A stretch of DNA of 64,000 nt from an uncultured Acidobacteriia bacterium (GCA_903909435.1 CAIVVT010000035.1:1-64000); one strand, 5' to 3'; numbered from the stretch's first letter, positions 17,100 to 26,518 are shown. A program made the numbers and translations. The notes: generated by a model not told the origin, from the sequence alone.

Positions 17100-19658
17100 A
17101 TGCGAATTTCACCTTGTGCCCACCTTCACGACAATCCGCCTGTTCTCCTGTTTGGGGGCGGCTTTCGCAGAGCGTTGCTGATGCTCGCCATGCTGGCAGT
17201 CCCTCTGCCGGAGCTCGCGCAAACCCTGGCCGGGCCCTCTGGGTGGACCATCTACATCACCAACGATGCCTGCTCGGATTACACCTGGGGTTTCGACGAG
17301 GCGACCACGCGCCGCGCGTTCGCCGACGTGGTGAACGCGCACCTTGACGAGATGACGCGTACCGACCGCGAAGCGGCTTACAACCAGGACCGTTATAACC
17401 TCTCGATCACGCAGGAACTGGACGCCTTCCTCGAACGCTATCCGCAGCGCAAAGACGAGTTCTTCCGGCGAGTCAAAGAGGGCCGCATCTCGATCGGCCC
17501 TGTCTACAACAACGCCTTGTGGGGCTTCCAGAGCACAGAGAACATGCTCCGCACTTTTTACCCCGCGCGGCGTCTTGAAAAGCAACTGGGCACCCGCATC
17601 GATGTGGTCGAGCACATCGAGCACCCTGCCCTACCGTGGGGCGCGGCGACTGTCCTCGCGGCCAGTGGATTTCGGTGGCTCTCCATCCCGTTTCTGGACT
17701 TCGATTCGACTTTTGCGGGACTCAAGAACCCTCCACTTTTCGTGTGGCAGGGTCCCGATGGCGGGAAGATTCGTGTGGTTATGGACCGGTTTGCGTCGGG
17801 CAAGCAAGGCTACTGGCAGGGCCGCTATCTGCTAGAAAAGCCCGAGCGCATCGAAGCCGAATGGTTGCCCGCGTACCAAGGTCTGCCGGATTACCCCGTG
17901 CGGGCGATTCTCGCCAGCGGAACGCACCTGGACAATGGTCCAACCAGCTACACGCAAGCCGCGGGCTTCGCAGACGCCATCATCCGGTACAACGCGCACA
18001 CGGGTGTTCATCCCCGTCTGGTCAACTCGACCCTGCCGATGTTCTTCGCCGCAATCGACGCCGCCTCACCGAGGTTCGAAACGCTGCGAGGAGATTTCGG
18101 CCACTCCTGGGACGTCTGGCCCGTCTCCCTGGCGGGCTACGCCGCGGCCGCGCGTCTAGGCGAGCGCAGCTTGCTTTCGGCAGAGGCGCTGCTCGCCGCC
18201 AGTGCGCGGAATTCCGCAGCGCTCGACTCGACGCGTGAAGATCGGATCAAGGCCGAATGGAACTGGATCATGCTTGCCGATCACGCATGGAATGGGATCG
18301 ACGATGCGAACCGCCACGTCAACGCGGATCTGCGCCATCGCTGGGGCGACGAGCTGAACCAGAGGGCGGATCAACTCGCCCGGCAGGCCTGGCAGTCGGC
18401 CGGTCTGGCTCTGGATCCAAGGCACCTCACGTTGTTCAACGGACTCTCCTTCGCTCGCTCCGCGCTGGTGCGTGTTGAGGCCCCGGCGGGCGTAGCCGGC
18501 GTCAACTGGCGAGGCAAATCGCTGCCGTCGCAGATCGTCATGGAAGACCATAAGCGACTGCTTTACTTCGTCTCGCCGGACGTGGGCGCCTATGGATTTG
18601 CTTCCGTTGAGTTTTCCGCAGCTACGGATGCCCGGACAACGCTGACCGCCCATGTCGACGGTCTCGAGAGCTCGCACTATCGCATCCGTCTCGACCCACA
18701 CACGAAGCTCATATGCAGTATGGTGGACAAATCAACCGGACGCGAGGTGCTCGCTACGGGTGCAAGTCATGCGCTCGGAGAAACGGCATACTTCGACGGC
18801 CGCGAACACCGCGTCACTGAAGCGAGCGCCGAGGTGGAAGCGCTTGGCCCTGTGCTCGCGCGCGTCAAAACGCGCGGCGTGATCGAAGGCATCGAGATCG
18901 TCTCGCATATCACCCTTTACGCCAGTCTGGACCAGGTAGACTTCGACATTCGCATCCACAAGCCGCTCTCGACCAAAGAGGAGCGGCTGACGGAGAGCTT
19001 CCCCGTGGCCCCCGCCGGCGCGACTTTCCACGTCGATACGATGGGCGCCGTGATCCGCCCAGTGCCTCAACCGCAAGGCGACCTGCTTCCCGGAGCCGAT
19101 ACGCGCCGTTTTGCCGTCCAGGGCTTTGTCGATGTAACGGCGCCGGACGGTTCAGGATCGGCGATTGTGCCACTAGAGGCGTTTGCATTGCGTAAGGATC
19201 TTGAAGGCATCACCTTCGAAGCCCTCGGCAACGACCAGAACTACAAAGAGACGACCCACGATCAGGATGGCGTAACGGACTTTCGTTTTCGCTATGTCCT
19301 CCGGCCACACTCGGGTGGCTACGACAATGCCGCCACAGTCGCCTGGAGCCGGTCGGTTGCCACGCCGATGTTGGCCGTCGCGGGCCAGTTGCGTAGGCCT
19401 GCGCGCTCCGGACCGCGGTTCGACGAACGGCGGGCGATTGCCACGGCGTTTAAGCCTGCTGAAGAGGGCGGGATGCTGCTGCGGGTGTGGGAAACCGCTG
19501 GACGATCCGGTCCGCTAGATGTCGCAGCGCATGGCTTCCGCCGGGCGGTACTGACAGATCTGCTGGAAAGAGAAATACGGCCCCTGCCGATTCGGAGCGG
19601 GCATCTTCAGGTGCCGTTGAATACCCTTGGGTTCGCGGCCGTTAGACTGATCCCATGA
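17100..19658 (+). CDS. GH38-like alpha-mannosidase family protein
   Basis: 852 residues with an N-terminal signal region (RALLMLAMLAVPLPELA). Residues about 45-400 resemble the GH38 catalytic domain: a metal-site segment ITNDACSDYTWGFDE, a long helical stretch, VVEHIEHPALPWGAATVLAASGFRW and NWIMLADHAWNGIDDANRHVN. C-terminal beta-sandwich domains follow, as in GH38 enzymes. The usual zinc motif H-x-D near the N-terminus reads N-D-A-C-S-D here, so metal binding or specificity may differ from classical alpha-mannosidases. It is preceded by AGGAT and lies between SGNH and UxaA genes. Confident of the superfamily, unsure of the substrate. Confidence 0.78.
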   Translation: MRISPCAHLHDNPPVLLFGGGFRRALLMLAMLAVPLPELAQTLAGPSGWTIYITNDACSDYTWGFDEATTRRAFADVVNAHLDEMTRTDREAAYNQDRYNLSITQELDAFLERYPQRKDEFFRRVKEGRISIGPVYNNALWGFQSTENMLRTFYPARRLEKQLGTRIDVVEHIEHPALPWGAATVLAASGFRWLSIPFLDFDSTFAGLKNPPLFVWQGPDGGKIRVVMDRFASGKQGYWQGRYLLEKPERIEAEWLPAYQGLPDYPVRAILASGTHLDNGPTSYTQAAGFADAIIRYNAHTGVHPRLVNSTLPMFFAAIDAASPRFETLRGDFGHSWDVWPVSLAGYAAAARLGERSLLSAEALLAASARNSAALDSTREDRIKAEWNWIMLADHAWNGIDDANRHVNADLRHRWGDELNQRADQLARQAWQSAGLALDPRHLTLFNGLSFARSALVRVEAPAGVAGVNWRGKSLPSQIVMEDHKRLLYFVSPDVGAYGFASVEFSAATDARTTLTAHVDGLESSHYRIRLDPHTKLICSMVDKSTGREVLATGASHALGETAYFDGREHRVTEASAEVEALGPVLARVKTRGVIEGIEIVSHITLYASLDQVDFDIRIHKPLSTKEERLTESFPVAPAGATFHVDTMGAVIRPVPQPQGDLLPGADTRRFAVQGFVDVTAPDGSGSAIVPLEAFALRKDLEGITFEALGNDQNYKETTHDQDGVTDFRFRYVLRPHSGGYDNAATVAWSRSVATPMLAVAGQLRRPARSGPRFDERRAIATAFKPAEEGGMLLRVWETAGRSGPLDVAAHGFRRAVLTDLLEREIRPLPIRSGHLQVPLNTLGFAAVRLIP

Positions 19659-19755
19659 GCGGGTCACTGGTGCCACCCACCCGGCGACCGCGGGGTTCCT
19701 CCGCGCACGACAGACTGGGTAGGGTGCCGACGCGCGGTGGAGGTATCATCCAACA

Positions 19756-20082
19756 ATGGAGAGCGATGCCATGAACGACGATCGCCTGCTGCTGCTCTCG
19801 TCGGCTGACAACGTCTGCGTGGCGATACAGACGATTGAGAGAGGGTCGAGCCTAGCCATCGGCGGTGACTTGTTGCAGGTCGAAGAGCGCATTCCGTTGG
19901 GCTTCAAGGTGGCTGCGCGGGACATTGCCGTAAGTGAGACGATCATCAAGTACGGAGCACCGATCGGCTCCGCCACGCGCGCGATCTCCACCGGTTCGAT
20001 GGTCCACGTGCACAACATGAAGAGCGATTACCTACCCACATACAAGCCGAAGGTGCACGCCCGCCATGACCCTCGCGACTGA
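19756..20082 (+). CDS. UxaA-family dehydratase, small SAF-domain subunit
   Basis: 108 residues forming a complete SAF domain (DNVCVAIQTIERG, ERIPLGFKVAARDIA, IKYGAPIGSATRAIS, GSMVHVHNMKSD), the N-terminal domain of altronate and related sugar-acid dehydratases, here encoded as a separate gene. The ATG at 19756 follows GGTGGAGG; the ATG at 19771 is also possible. It overlaps the next gene by 17 bp, so the two chains should be made together. Cytoplasmic. It could act on altronate, galactarate, fuconate, arabinonate or sulfolactate; sequence alone does not decide. Confidence 0.85.
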   Translation: MESDAMNDDRLLLLSSADNVCVAIQTIERGSSLAIGGDLLQVEERIPLGFKVAARDIAVSETIIKYGAPIGSATRAISTGSMVHVHNMKSDYLPTYKPKVHARHDPRD

Positions 20083-21289
20083 AATCCTCGGATATGCGCG
20101 GACAGACGGACGCAAGGGCATCCGCAACCTCATCGTCGTCGCCTACCTGGTGGAGTGCGCCCACCATGTGGCATTGGAGATTGCTTATCCGTTCCGCGAG
20201 CGCGGCGTCCACCTGATCGGCTTCGGCGGCTGCTACCCGAACGAGTACGCCGATCGCATGATGCGGCAGCTCTGCACGCATCCGAATGTGGGCGGCGTGC
20301 TCCTCGTGTCACTCGGATGCGAGAGCTTCGACCGGCGTGGCCTTGCGCGCGCGGTCCGCGATTCGGGGCGTCCCGTCGAGACGCTCGTAATCCAGGAGGA
20401 AGGCGGCACGCGCAAGACCGTGGGGCAGGGGCGCGCCTGGATCGAGTCAACGCTGGCTGCGCTTGAAGCGACGCTGCGGCAGCCGATTGGCATCGACGAA
20501 CTCGTCGTGGGCACGATCTGTGGAGGCTCGGATGCGACTAGCGGGCTGACCGCCAACCCGGCCATCGGGCGCGCCTTCGATCTCCTCGTCGCGCAGGGGG
20601 CCGCAGCCATTTTCGAAGAGACCGGCGAACTGATTGGATGCGAGCACATCATGGCTGCGCGCGCTTCGAACGAGGCGCTGGGCGGTGTGTTGCTAGCTGC
20701 CGTGGAAAAGGCTGCGCGCTACTACACGGTGTTGGGCCACGGCAGTTTCGCTCCTGGCAACGCCGACGGCGGGCTGACCACGCAGGAAGAAAAGTCGATG
20801 GGGGCCTATAGCAAGAGCGGCAGTTCCCACATCTCCGGGTTGATCAAGCCGGGCGACGTCCCCACGACCGGCGGGTTGTATCTGCTGGACGTCGTCCCCG
20901 ATGGCGAAGTCCGGTTCGGTTTCCCCAACATCAACGACAACGCCGAGATCGCCGAGTTGATCGCTTGCGGATCGCATTTGATCCTGTTTTCCACCGGCCG
21001 CGGTTCCGTGGTCGGCTCGGCAATCTCGCCGGTGATCAAGGTCTGCGCCAACCCCGAGACCTTCCAGCGCATGGGCGATGACATGGATGTGAACGCCGGT
21101 CGCATTCTCGATGGTACGGCCACGCTCGATGAAGTGGGGCGCGAAATCTACGATCTCACGGTAGCAACTGCCCAAGGCAGCCAGACGGCGTCGGAATCAC
21201 TGGGTCACCAGGAGTTCGTACTGACTTACAAGAGCTTTGATCCGATTGGCCCGGCTTGTCTTCCGCTGCCCGCACAAGCTGGAGTATGA
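20066..21289 (+). CDS. UxaA-family hydrolase/dehydratase, large subunit
   Basis: 407 residues covering the catalytic part of the altronate dehydratase family: GYARTDGRKGIRNLIVV at the start, FGGCYPNEYADRMM, LGCESF, the hallmark CGGSDATSGLTANPAIG and GNADGGLTTQEEKSMG, then a C-terminal domain. The Cys and Asp residues in these blocks are candidate metal ligands. The enzyme removes water from a sugar acid to give a 2-keto-3-deoxy acid. It works with the SAF-domain protein encoded just upstream (17-bp overlap). The 2-keto-3-deoxy product is the usual substrate of DapA-family aldolases, two of which occur elsewhere in this window. The stop is 24 bp from the convergent porin gene. Confidence 0.87.
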   Translation: MTLATEILGYARTDGRKGIRNLIVVAYLVECAHHVALEIAYPFRERGVHLIGFGGCYPNEYADRMMRQLCTHPNVGGVLLVSLGCESFDRRGLARAVRDSGRPVETLVIQEEGGTRKTVGQGRAWIESTLAALEATLRQPIGIDELVVGTICGGSDATSGLTANPAIGRAFDLLVAQGAAAIFEETGELIGCEHIMAARASNEALGGVLLAAVEKAARYYTVLGHGSFAPGNADGGLTTQEEKSMGAYSKSGSSHISGLIKPGDVPTTGGLYLLDVVPDGEVRFGFPNINDNAEIAELIACGSHLILFSTGRGSVVGSAISPVIKVCANPETFQRMGDDMDVNAGRILDGTATLDEVGREIYDLTVATAQGSQTASESLGHQEFVLTYKSFDPIGPACLPLPAQAGV

Positions 21290-21313
21290 GCGGTCGAGGA
21301 AGCGGAATCTCGA

Positions 21314-22804
21314 TCAAGGTCCGGCGTGCCCCGTAAACGTTGTCTTCCCAAGCTCGACATGCAGCCGGATCGAAGAGATCCAAACGGGTCCCCGATCCCG
21401 GTTGTAGGCTGGATTCGATACGTGCTGGAGATCAAGGCTCGCGAAAACGCCTGGCAGCACGCGCAGGCTGTAGTAAGTCTCCGCGATGTACTCCGGCCTA
21501 TAGCTCAGGCGGCCGTCCCCAATCAGAAAATCGTGGCCTCCTTGAGCCAGGTACCCGGCATGTACGCTGGACAGCCCACTCGCCGTGAACTCGGTGGCGA
21601 ATGTGTCGAACGGCCTGTGCCACCGCCGACCGGTAACTGAAACGCCACCGGTGGCCAGCCGGTCAATGGCCGTGAACGCGAAACTCTCCGTCTTCCCGTC
21701 ATTCCAGCCGAGTCGCGCGAACACGCCAAAGTCGGCGGTGATTTCCTGCTCCAGGTTGAGCCCAAAGCCATATTTCAAAGTTCCGTTGCGTCGAGTCAGC
21801 GTGACATCCGGAGTGTCTCCGCCTGTCGCCGACTGCCGGATCGCCGCAGAGTAGTTGCCCGCGTTAGCGCGGTTCTCATAGTTCAATAGCCTGAGCGTGC
21901 CGGGGTGCTTCCCGACTTCATAACGGTATTCGCCTTCGAAGACATCCCCGCGGTTGCGGAGAAGCCGGCGGTCGAAGCGCAGCCCATTCGCGACTCTCGG
22001 CATGGCGGCACTCGCGTAACGCAACGACCAATGCCGCGTGTGCAATTCGTGCATCCAACCCCAGGTGTAGCCGCGCACGTCGGCGGGATAATCCCACGCA
22101 CCGTTGTACATCACCGCCCAGCCCATGAACTGCGACCGCGGATCGTGCGAGTAGCGATTGTTGTCGAAGAAGTCGGTCAGGGTGAAACGCCCCGCCGTGA
22201 TTGTATAGCGGTTCATGGGACGTTGCCCGGCAAGCTGGTTGGCATCGCTTTCGACCGATTCCATCTCCGAGCCGAATCCTAAATCGTGGGAAACATATAG
22301 CCTCGCCACATAGGGCTTGGGCGTGGCCGACGCGACGCGCGGCAGTTCCCCGTTCGATGAATTTGCCAGGCCGTTTACGCCGCTAAAGCCCCGCCCGCCG
22401 GCGAGTTCCGGATCGAAGTACAACTGCGTGTTCTTGTCCAGACGCAAGCCCAGGAACAGGGTGGTGGTCAGCGACACGTCGCGCTCCATGTAGTCCTGCA
22501 GGCTGAATGCACTGGAGTACGGCGATTGAAATGTCCCGTGGTATTGACCGATCGAAGTGGCCTGGTAGAACAGGTTCCACCGTTCCAGCTGCGCCAGCCC
22601 ATCGGGCGTCCCGCCTGACGTCTGCCCAGGGGGCGCGCCTCCAGTCGCTGGCGGTTGAGTTTGCTCCTGCGCTGCCACGCTCAGGCTAAGCAACATCAGT
22701 GCGACGGCGGCACGGGCGAAACGTGCAACGTGCACCCCACTGGCAGTGACTCCGTAAGCAAGCACTGTCAACTGCATCCTGTTCCAGTTCCGTGTAGCTC
22801 GCAT
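21314..22804 (-). CDS. OprB-family carbohydrate-selective porin
   Basis: 496 residues. Signal region RFARAAVALMLLSLSVAAQ, then a Pro/Gly-rich linker and an outer-membrane beta-barrel with many alternating aromatic strands (WNLFYQATSIGQYHGTF, DVSLTTTLFLGLRLDKNTQLYFDPELAGGRGFSGVNG, RYTITAGRFTLTDFFDNNRYSHDPRSQFM, GVFASLDLQHVSNPAYNRDRGP). These blocks are characteristic of OprB-type sugar porins, which allow diffusion of mono- and oligosaccharides. Met10 at 22777 is an alternative start. It is followed on the opposite side by a CBM-like gene in the same orientation 35 bp upstream, so the two are probably co-transcribed. Confidence 0.85.
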   Translation of the reverse strand: MRATRNWNRMQLTVLAYGVTASGVHVARFARAAVALMLLSLSVAAQEQTQPPATGGAPPGQTSGGTPDGLAQLERWNLFYQATSIGQYHGTFQSPYSSAFSLQDYMERDVSLTTTLFLGLRLDKNTQLYFDPELAGGRGFSGVNGLANSSNGELPRVASATPKPYVARLYVSHDLGFGSEMESVESDANQLAGQRPMNRYTITAGRFTLTDFFDNNRYSHDPRSQFMGWAVMYNGAWDYPADVRGYTWGWMHELHTRHWSLRYASAAMPRVANGLRFDRRLLRNRGDVFEGEYRYEVGKHPGTLRLLNYENRANAGNYSAAIRQSATGGDTPDVTLTRRNGTLKYGFGLNLEQEITADFGVFARLGWNDGKTESFAFTAIDRLATGGVSVTGRRWHRPFDTFATEFTASGLSSVHAGYLAQGGHDFLIGDGRLSYRPEYIAETYYSLRVLPGVFASLDLQHVSNPAYNRDRGPVWISSIRLHVELGKTTFTGHAGP

Positions 22805-22839
22805 CCGCTCTTCGCTTGTTATGATCCGTGCGCCTTTAG

Positions 22840-23481
22840 CTAGAACGAAGCGCGCGGCGCAGCCTTGGCCGGTGCATCGATGCTGCGGTCGTCGAATCCG
22901 ATGTCGTCCACGAAAATGCTGCCGTCCACTGCTTTCGCGGTGGTCAATCCGAAGTGAATCTCGCTTAGGATCCTGGGATTGAAACCTTTGATCTGGTAGA
23001 GATCCGCGAGCGGAATGACGACCTCATGCCACTCTCCGTCAAATAGCTTGGGGCAGTACTTAAGGACCTCAACCTTCACCGTGTGTTCTTCGGGCGTGTC
23101 GAGTTTGTCGCCATTGCACAGTAGATTGACCCGCAGGTTGCCCCCGAATTCCCCGTCCGTCTTGATCCAGAAGCTCAAGTTCCGCATGGCGCTGGTGTCG
23201 GTGCCGACGCTCGTGCCGGTCTTGAACTTGAACCAGTTCCAACCGGCTCCGATCCACTCGCTGCTGCCCTTGAACTTAAACTCCAAGGCAGTCGTGCCGC
23301 TGTGAACAACCGCGGTCTGCGGCAGAATCGTCGAAGTCGTAGGATTCACCCAGCCGGCACCGAAGTTCGCTGCTTCACCGTCCCAGACGATGATCCGTTT
23401 GATGGGTGCCGACTGCCCGGATTCGGCCCAAGCGTGCAGCCCAAGTGTAAGTAACGAAAGGGTGATAAATGACAATTGCAT
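22840..23481 (-). CDS. secreted CBM-like beta-sandwich protein
   Basis: 213 residues from the ATG at 23481, chosen for its signal peptide (MQLSFITLSLLTLGLHAWA); the longer frame to 23604 adds an arginine-rich non-coding stretch. The mature protein looks like a carbohydrate-binding jelly roll: IIVWDGEAANFGAGW, HSGTTALEFKFKGSSEW, LSFWIKTDGEFGGNLRVNLL, WHEVVIPLADLYQ and a closing IFVDDIGFDD strand, the layout of CBM11-like or galactose-binding-like modules. No catalytic domain. It probably binds glycans in the periplasm or on the surface, alongside the porin and GH172. Confidence 0.7.
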   Translation of the reverse strand: MQLSFITLSLLTLGLHAWAESGQSAPIKRIIVWDGEAANFGAGWVNPTTSTILPQTAVVHSGTTALEFKFKGSSEWIGAGWNWFKFKTGTSVGTDTSAMRNLSFWIKTDGEFGGNLRVNLLCNGDKLDTPEEHTVKVEVLKYCPKLFDGEWHEVVIPLADLYQIKGFNPRILSEIHFGLTTAKAVDGSIFVDDIGFDDRSIDAPAKAAPRASF

Positions 23482-23659
23482 GACTGTGATTCTTGCGGCG
23501 CTAAGCCTCAAGTGTACGAGACAGGCTGTGCGGTCTGCCTGTCTTTTCGGACGCGAGGCCCCGAGTTCTCTGTGGATACTTGAGAGAAATGCCTCGCCAG
23601 CCATGCGACCTCAATGCTCGAAACACGCAGGGCCCAGTGTCCTGGATCGGGCGCAATCG

Positions 23660-24778
23660 TCAGCGCGGCCAGCGCTGGGCCAGGGACGGAAAAGCAGGGA
23701 AAGCCAGGTGGGGCTCCGCCTGGTACCAATATGCGACTGAGGCGACGTCGTCGGCCAGAGGCTGATAGCGGCCGTTGGGCCACCAGCCCAGGGCTTGGAT
23801 GGTTAGTTTGAGTTCCTTGTGGAAAGCTACTGGATCCTGGATATGCCAGCGGTAAAGGCTCCACTTGGGAGGTCCGTCCTTGCCTTTGTGCTCTAGAGTG
23901 TTGCCCACAAACGCGGTCGAATAGATTTCTGGAAATCCGTAGCTACCTCCGAAGTAGTCCTCTGTGCCGGTGCCTGCGAGGGTTGGGAAGGTGCCGTCGC
24001 CGTCGATGTAGAACTTGACCTCACCCTCGCCGAACCAGCCGTCGGAAAGCTGGGTCCAGGCGAGGAAAGTGCCCACATAGCGGCCTTCGCCCCTGGTTTC
24101 GACGATCTTGTATTCGGGGTGGCTGCGATCCGTGACCGCGCGGCGCCATTGGGCGTGGAAGTAACCGGCATCGGCGGGCACGGATTGTTCCGAGTAGTCT
24201 ATCTGCCACGTGAGCAGGTCGAGCTCCTTGTCCGAGTCATTAGTGAACGTCGCGCGGGCGGACCTGCGGAAAGGCATGGGCCAATAGCAGTTGAGGGCAG
24301 CCTTTGGCAGCACGACCACGGCGGCGGAATTGACGCGTGCGAATTCGTCGTGACCGACCGCGAAGAAGTCGGTCAGGGGAGCTTCAATGGATGGGCCACT
24401 CTCGCCGTCCCAGTAGAATCGCAGCACGGCGGCGCGGCCATTGCCCAGCCATTCCGGTGCAGTGGCCATCCAGATGTGCTGGATGACGCCGGGTCCCGAA
24501 ACGTCCATCAGGGAAACCGTGGAGTGGGGTTTGACCTTGATGAACGGGCGCACCTTCCAGCCCTGGCCGAGGTCCAGAGCGGCATTGGAGAAGGCTAGGT
24601 CGGGGTCTGCGGGGTTTGGCACGGCCAGTGCGCCCTGACCTTTTCGACCAGTGGGGTTCTCGGGAGAGACCATGCGGTTGTTGGCGTTCGGAGTGAGTGT
24701 GGGCAAGGAGGCGAGAGGCGACTGCGCGGGCAGGATGCAGGCCGCTAGCGTGAGTAAACCGAGCACGCGGTGGAGCAT
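23660..24778 (-). CDS. GH172 (DUF2961) secreted glycosidase
   Basis: 372 residues with a signal peptide (MLHRVLGLLTLAACILPAQ). The body is the DUF2961 jelly-roll fold, now GH172: GPGVIQHIWMATAP, VLRFYWDGESGPSIEAPLTDFFA, GWFGEGEVKFYIDGDG and the signature GTGTEDYFGGSYGF. Glutamates in the last two blocks are the candidate catalytic pair. Characterised members act on alpha-fructofuranosides and alpha-arabinofuranosides. No frameshift or truncation is visible. Together with the neighbouring GH43 it would suit arabinose-containing plant polysaccharide, but the substrate is inferred. Confidence 0.85.
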   Translation of the reverse strand: MLHRVLGLLTLAACILPAQSPLASLPTLTPNANNRMVSPENPTGRKGQGALAVPNPADPDLAFSNAALDLGQGWKVRPFIKVKPHSTVSLMDVSGPGVIQHIWMATAPEWLGNGRAAVLRFYWDGESGPSIEAPLTDFFAVGHDEFARVNSAAVVVLPKAALNCYWPMPFRRSARATFTNDSDKELDLLTWQIDYSEQSVPADAGYFHAQWRRAVTDRSHPEYKIVETRGEGRYVGTFLAWTQLSDGWFGEGEVKFYIDGDGTFPTLAGTGTEDYFGGSYGFPEIYSTAFVGNTLEHKGKDGPPKWSLYRWHIQDPVAFHKELKLTIQALGWWPNGRYQPLADDVASVAYWYQAEPHLAFPAFPSLAQRWPR

Positions 24779-25010
24779 GGGTTGATTATGTCACCGGTTC
24801 ATCGGTTTGGAGACTTGACGGACGTTCCGCCGACCACCCCAAGCTGCACCGGATACTTCAAACCAGCAGTGTTCTCTGCAACTCGCCCGAGTGCTGTGAG
24901 CGTTGTTGCAGCTAACCGGCGGTGATATCCTCCGCGCGGATGCCGGTTCGTGGGAACCTTGTGGTTTGAGCGGGGATTCCAGGAGGAAATTCGAAATCGA
25001 AGCACCACTG

Positions 25011-26357
25011 ATGCGCGGACCTATGATTCTTCTGCTGATTTCTGCCGTAGCCCCGGCACGGGAGGCCCCCGAACCCTCAAGCCCTAAGTCCGTTGCGAGA
25101 GTGCGGGCCGGAGTGCCGCTGCGTGTCGCACTTGAAAGTCGTGTCGCGATCTGGCACGTGGGCGATAAGATCCAGGGACGCTTGGTGGAGCCCATTTACG
25201 CTTTCGATCGACTAGTGATTCCGTCGGGGAGTTTGGTGGAAGGCCATGTTGCCGAGATCGGAAAGGTCTCGGCAAGCCGTCGCCTGAGAGCCGTTTTATC
25301 AGGGAGTTTCACGCCGGCGCGCCCAGTTCGCGCGCAATTTGACACCCTTGTACTGGACGACGGTTCGCGGCTTCCGCTTCGCACGAATCTCGCGAATGGA
25401 ACGGAGCACACTGCCCGAGTTGCGGCGGAGAGCAACAAGGGAACTGAGCACAAGTCCGCTCCGAAGCGTGTTCGAGTGGGGCTTGAAGAAATGGACCGTG
25501 CCGCGATTCGTGCTTTTAAGGCACCAGGTAAGCTGAACCGGCTAAAGTCGACGCTGCTCGGCATGCTTCCCTTCCAGCGGCAAGTCTGGTCCGTGGGGAC
25601 GCTTTTCAATGCGGTGTTGCAGGAGCCGCTCAGCGCACCGGAGTCAACTGGTCACGAAATGACAACCAAGCACGCAACCGTTGTGGAACTGCAGGATCAG
25701 GAACTGCGCGCGCGCCTGATTACTTCGATGAGTTCTTCGACCGCCAGCACAGGGATGCCAGTTGAAGCGATCGTCACCCGGCCATTGTTTTCGTTGGAGC
25801 ATCACCTTCTGATTCCGGAAGGCAGCCGGCTTTTGGGGAACGTTATACGGACGCAGCCTGCCCGTCGCTTCCACCGCAATGGGAAGCTGTTTTTCGTCTT
25901 CCGCCAGCTTGAACTGCCAGCAGGCACTGCACAAGCCATCCATGGCCAACTGGAGGGCCTGGATGCCGACTTGGATTCCCACCTGACGCTGGACTCGGAA
26001 GGAACAGCGCGTGTCAGCAGCCCCAAGACGCGGTTTATTCTTCCGGCCATTTCGGCGGCCGTTTCTGTCTTGTCGTTTCATCAAGACTACAACGCCAAGG
26101 GCGTTCCCGATCAGGACATAGGAGGCCGCGCCGAATCGGGGGCGGTTGGACTAGGTTTGATTGGCACCTTGATAGCGCAGACCTCGCGGGCCCTGGCATC
26201 GAGTATCGCGATTACAGGCGCTGCGCTCAGCGTCTACACGAACCTCTTGGCGCGAGGTGCGGACGTGGTTCTTCCGGCGAACACGCCGCTCAAGGTCAGC
26301 CTCAGTCCGCGTGGCGGTGAGGGCCGGGGGCAATCGGTGACCCGAGTGCTCCATTAG
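25011..26357 (+). CDS. exported protein with repeated TrbI/VirB10-like strands
   Basis: 448 residues from the ATG at 25011. A strong AGGAGG at 24981-24986 lies 24 bases upstream with no start codon at normal distance, so the true start is uncertain (25023 is another ATG). The N-terminus is a weak signal segment (MILLLISAVAPA). The protein contains related blocks: DRLVIPSGSLVEGHVAEI near 65-82, HHLLIPEGSRLLGNVIRT near 264-281, and VVLPANTPLKVSL near 419-431, with conserved I/L-P-x-G-S-x-L-x-G. The same motif occurs in TrbI/VirB10 barrels of type IV secretion systems, but no other secretion genes are present. A C-terminal hydrophobic stretch (GLIGTLIAQTSRALASSIAITGAAL) could be membrane-active. 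Function unknown. Confidence 0.6.
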   Translation: MRGPMILLLISAVAPAREAPEPSSPKSVARVRAGVPLRVALESRVAIWHVGDKIQGRLVEPIYAFDRLVIPSGSLVEGHVAEIGKVSASRRLRAVLSGSFTPARPVRAQFDTLVLDDGSRLPLRTNLANGTEHTARVAAESNKGTEHKSAPKRVRVGLEEMDRAAIRAFKAPGKLNRLKSTLLGMLPFQRQVWSVGTLFNAVLQEPLSAPESTGHEMTTKHATVVELQDQELRARLITSMSSSTASTGMPVEAIVTRPLFSLEHHLLIPEGSRLLGNVIRTQPARRFHRNGKLFFVFRQLELPAGTAQAIHGQLEGLDADLDSHLTLDSEGTARVSSPKTRFILPAISAAVSVLSFHQDYNAKGVPDQDIGGRAESGAVGLGLIGTLIAQTSRALASSIAITGAALSVYTNLLARGADVVLPANTPLKVSLSPRGGEGRGQSVTRVLH

Positions 26358-26400
26358 TACCTGGGTGCCACGATTCGGCCCGTTCCAGGCTCAAGAGCGC

Positions 26401-26463
26401 CGGATGCACCCCGCCGGCTTGTTTTTCCGCATCCGCTCAACGGCGCAACAGGGCCTGAGGCCC
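26401..26463. terminator. hairpins between convergent genes
   Basis: CGGATGC (26401-26407) pairs with GCATCCG (26429-26435) around a loop containing GTTTTT; next to it GGGCC-TGA-GGCCC (26451-26463). They lie in the 161-bp space between two convergent genes and probably act as a weak bidirectional transcription end. Confidence 0.35.
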
Positions 26464-26518
26464 GGCGGTGATGAATTGACTCGACGGCGCGGATTAGTTT
26501 GGTTCCGGCAAAAGAGTG

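Noticed and set aside
25011-26357. part of a conjugation or type IV secretion system
   Set aside because: Only the short barrel motif is shared; no ATPase, pilin, relaxase or other component is in the window.
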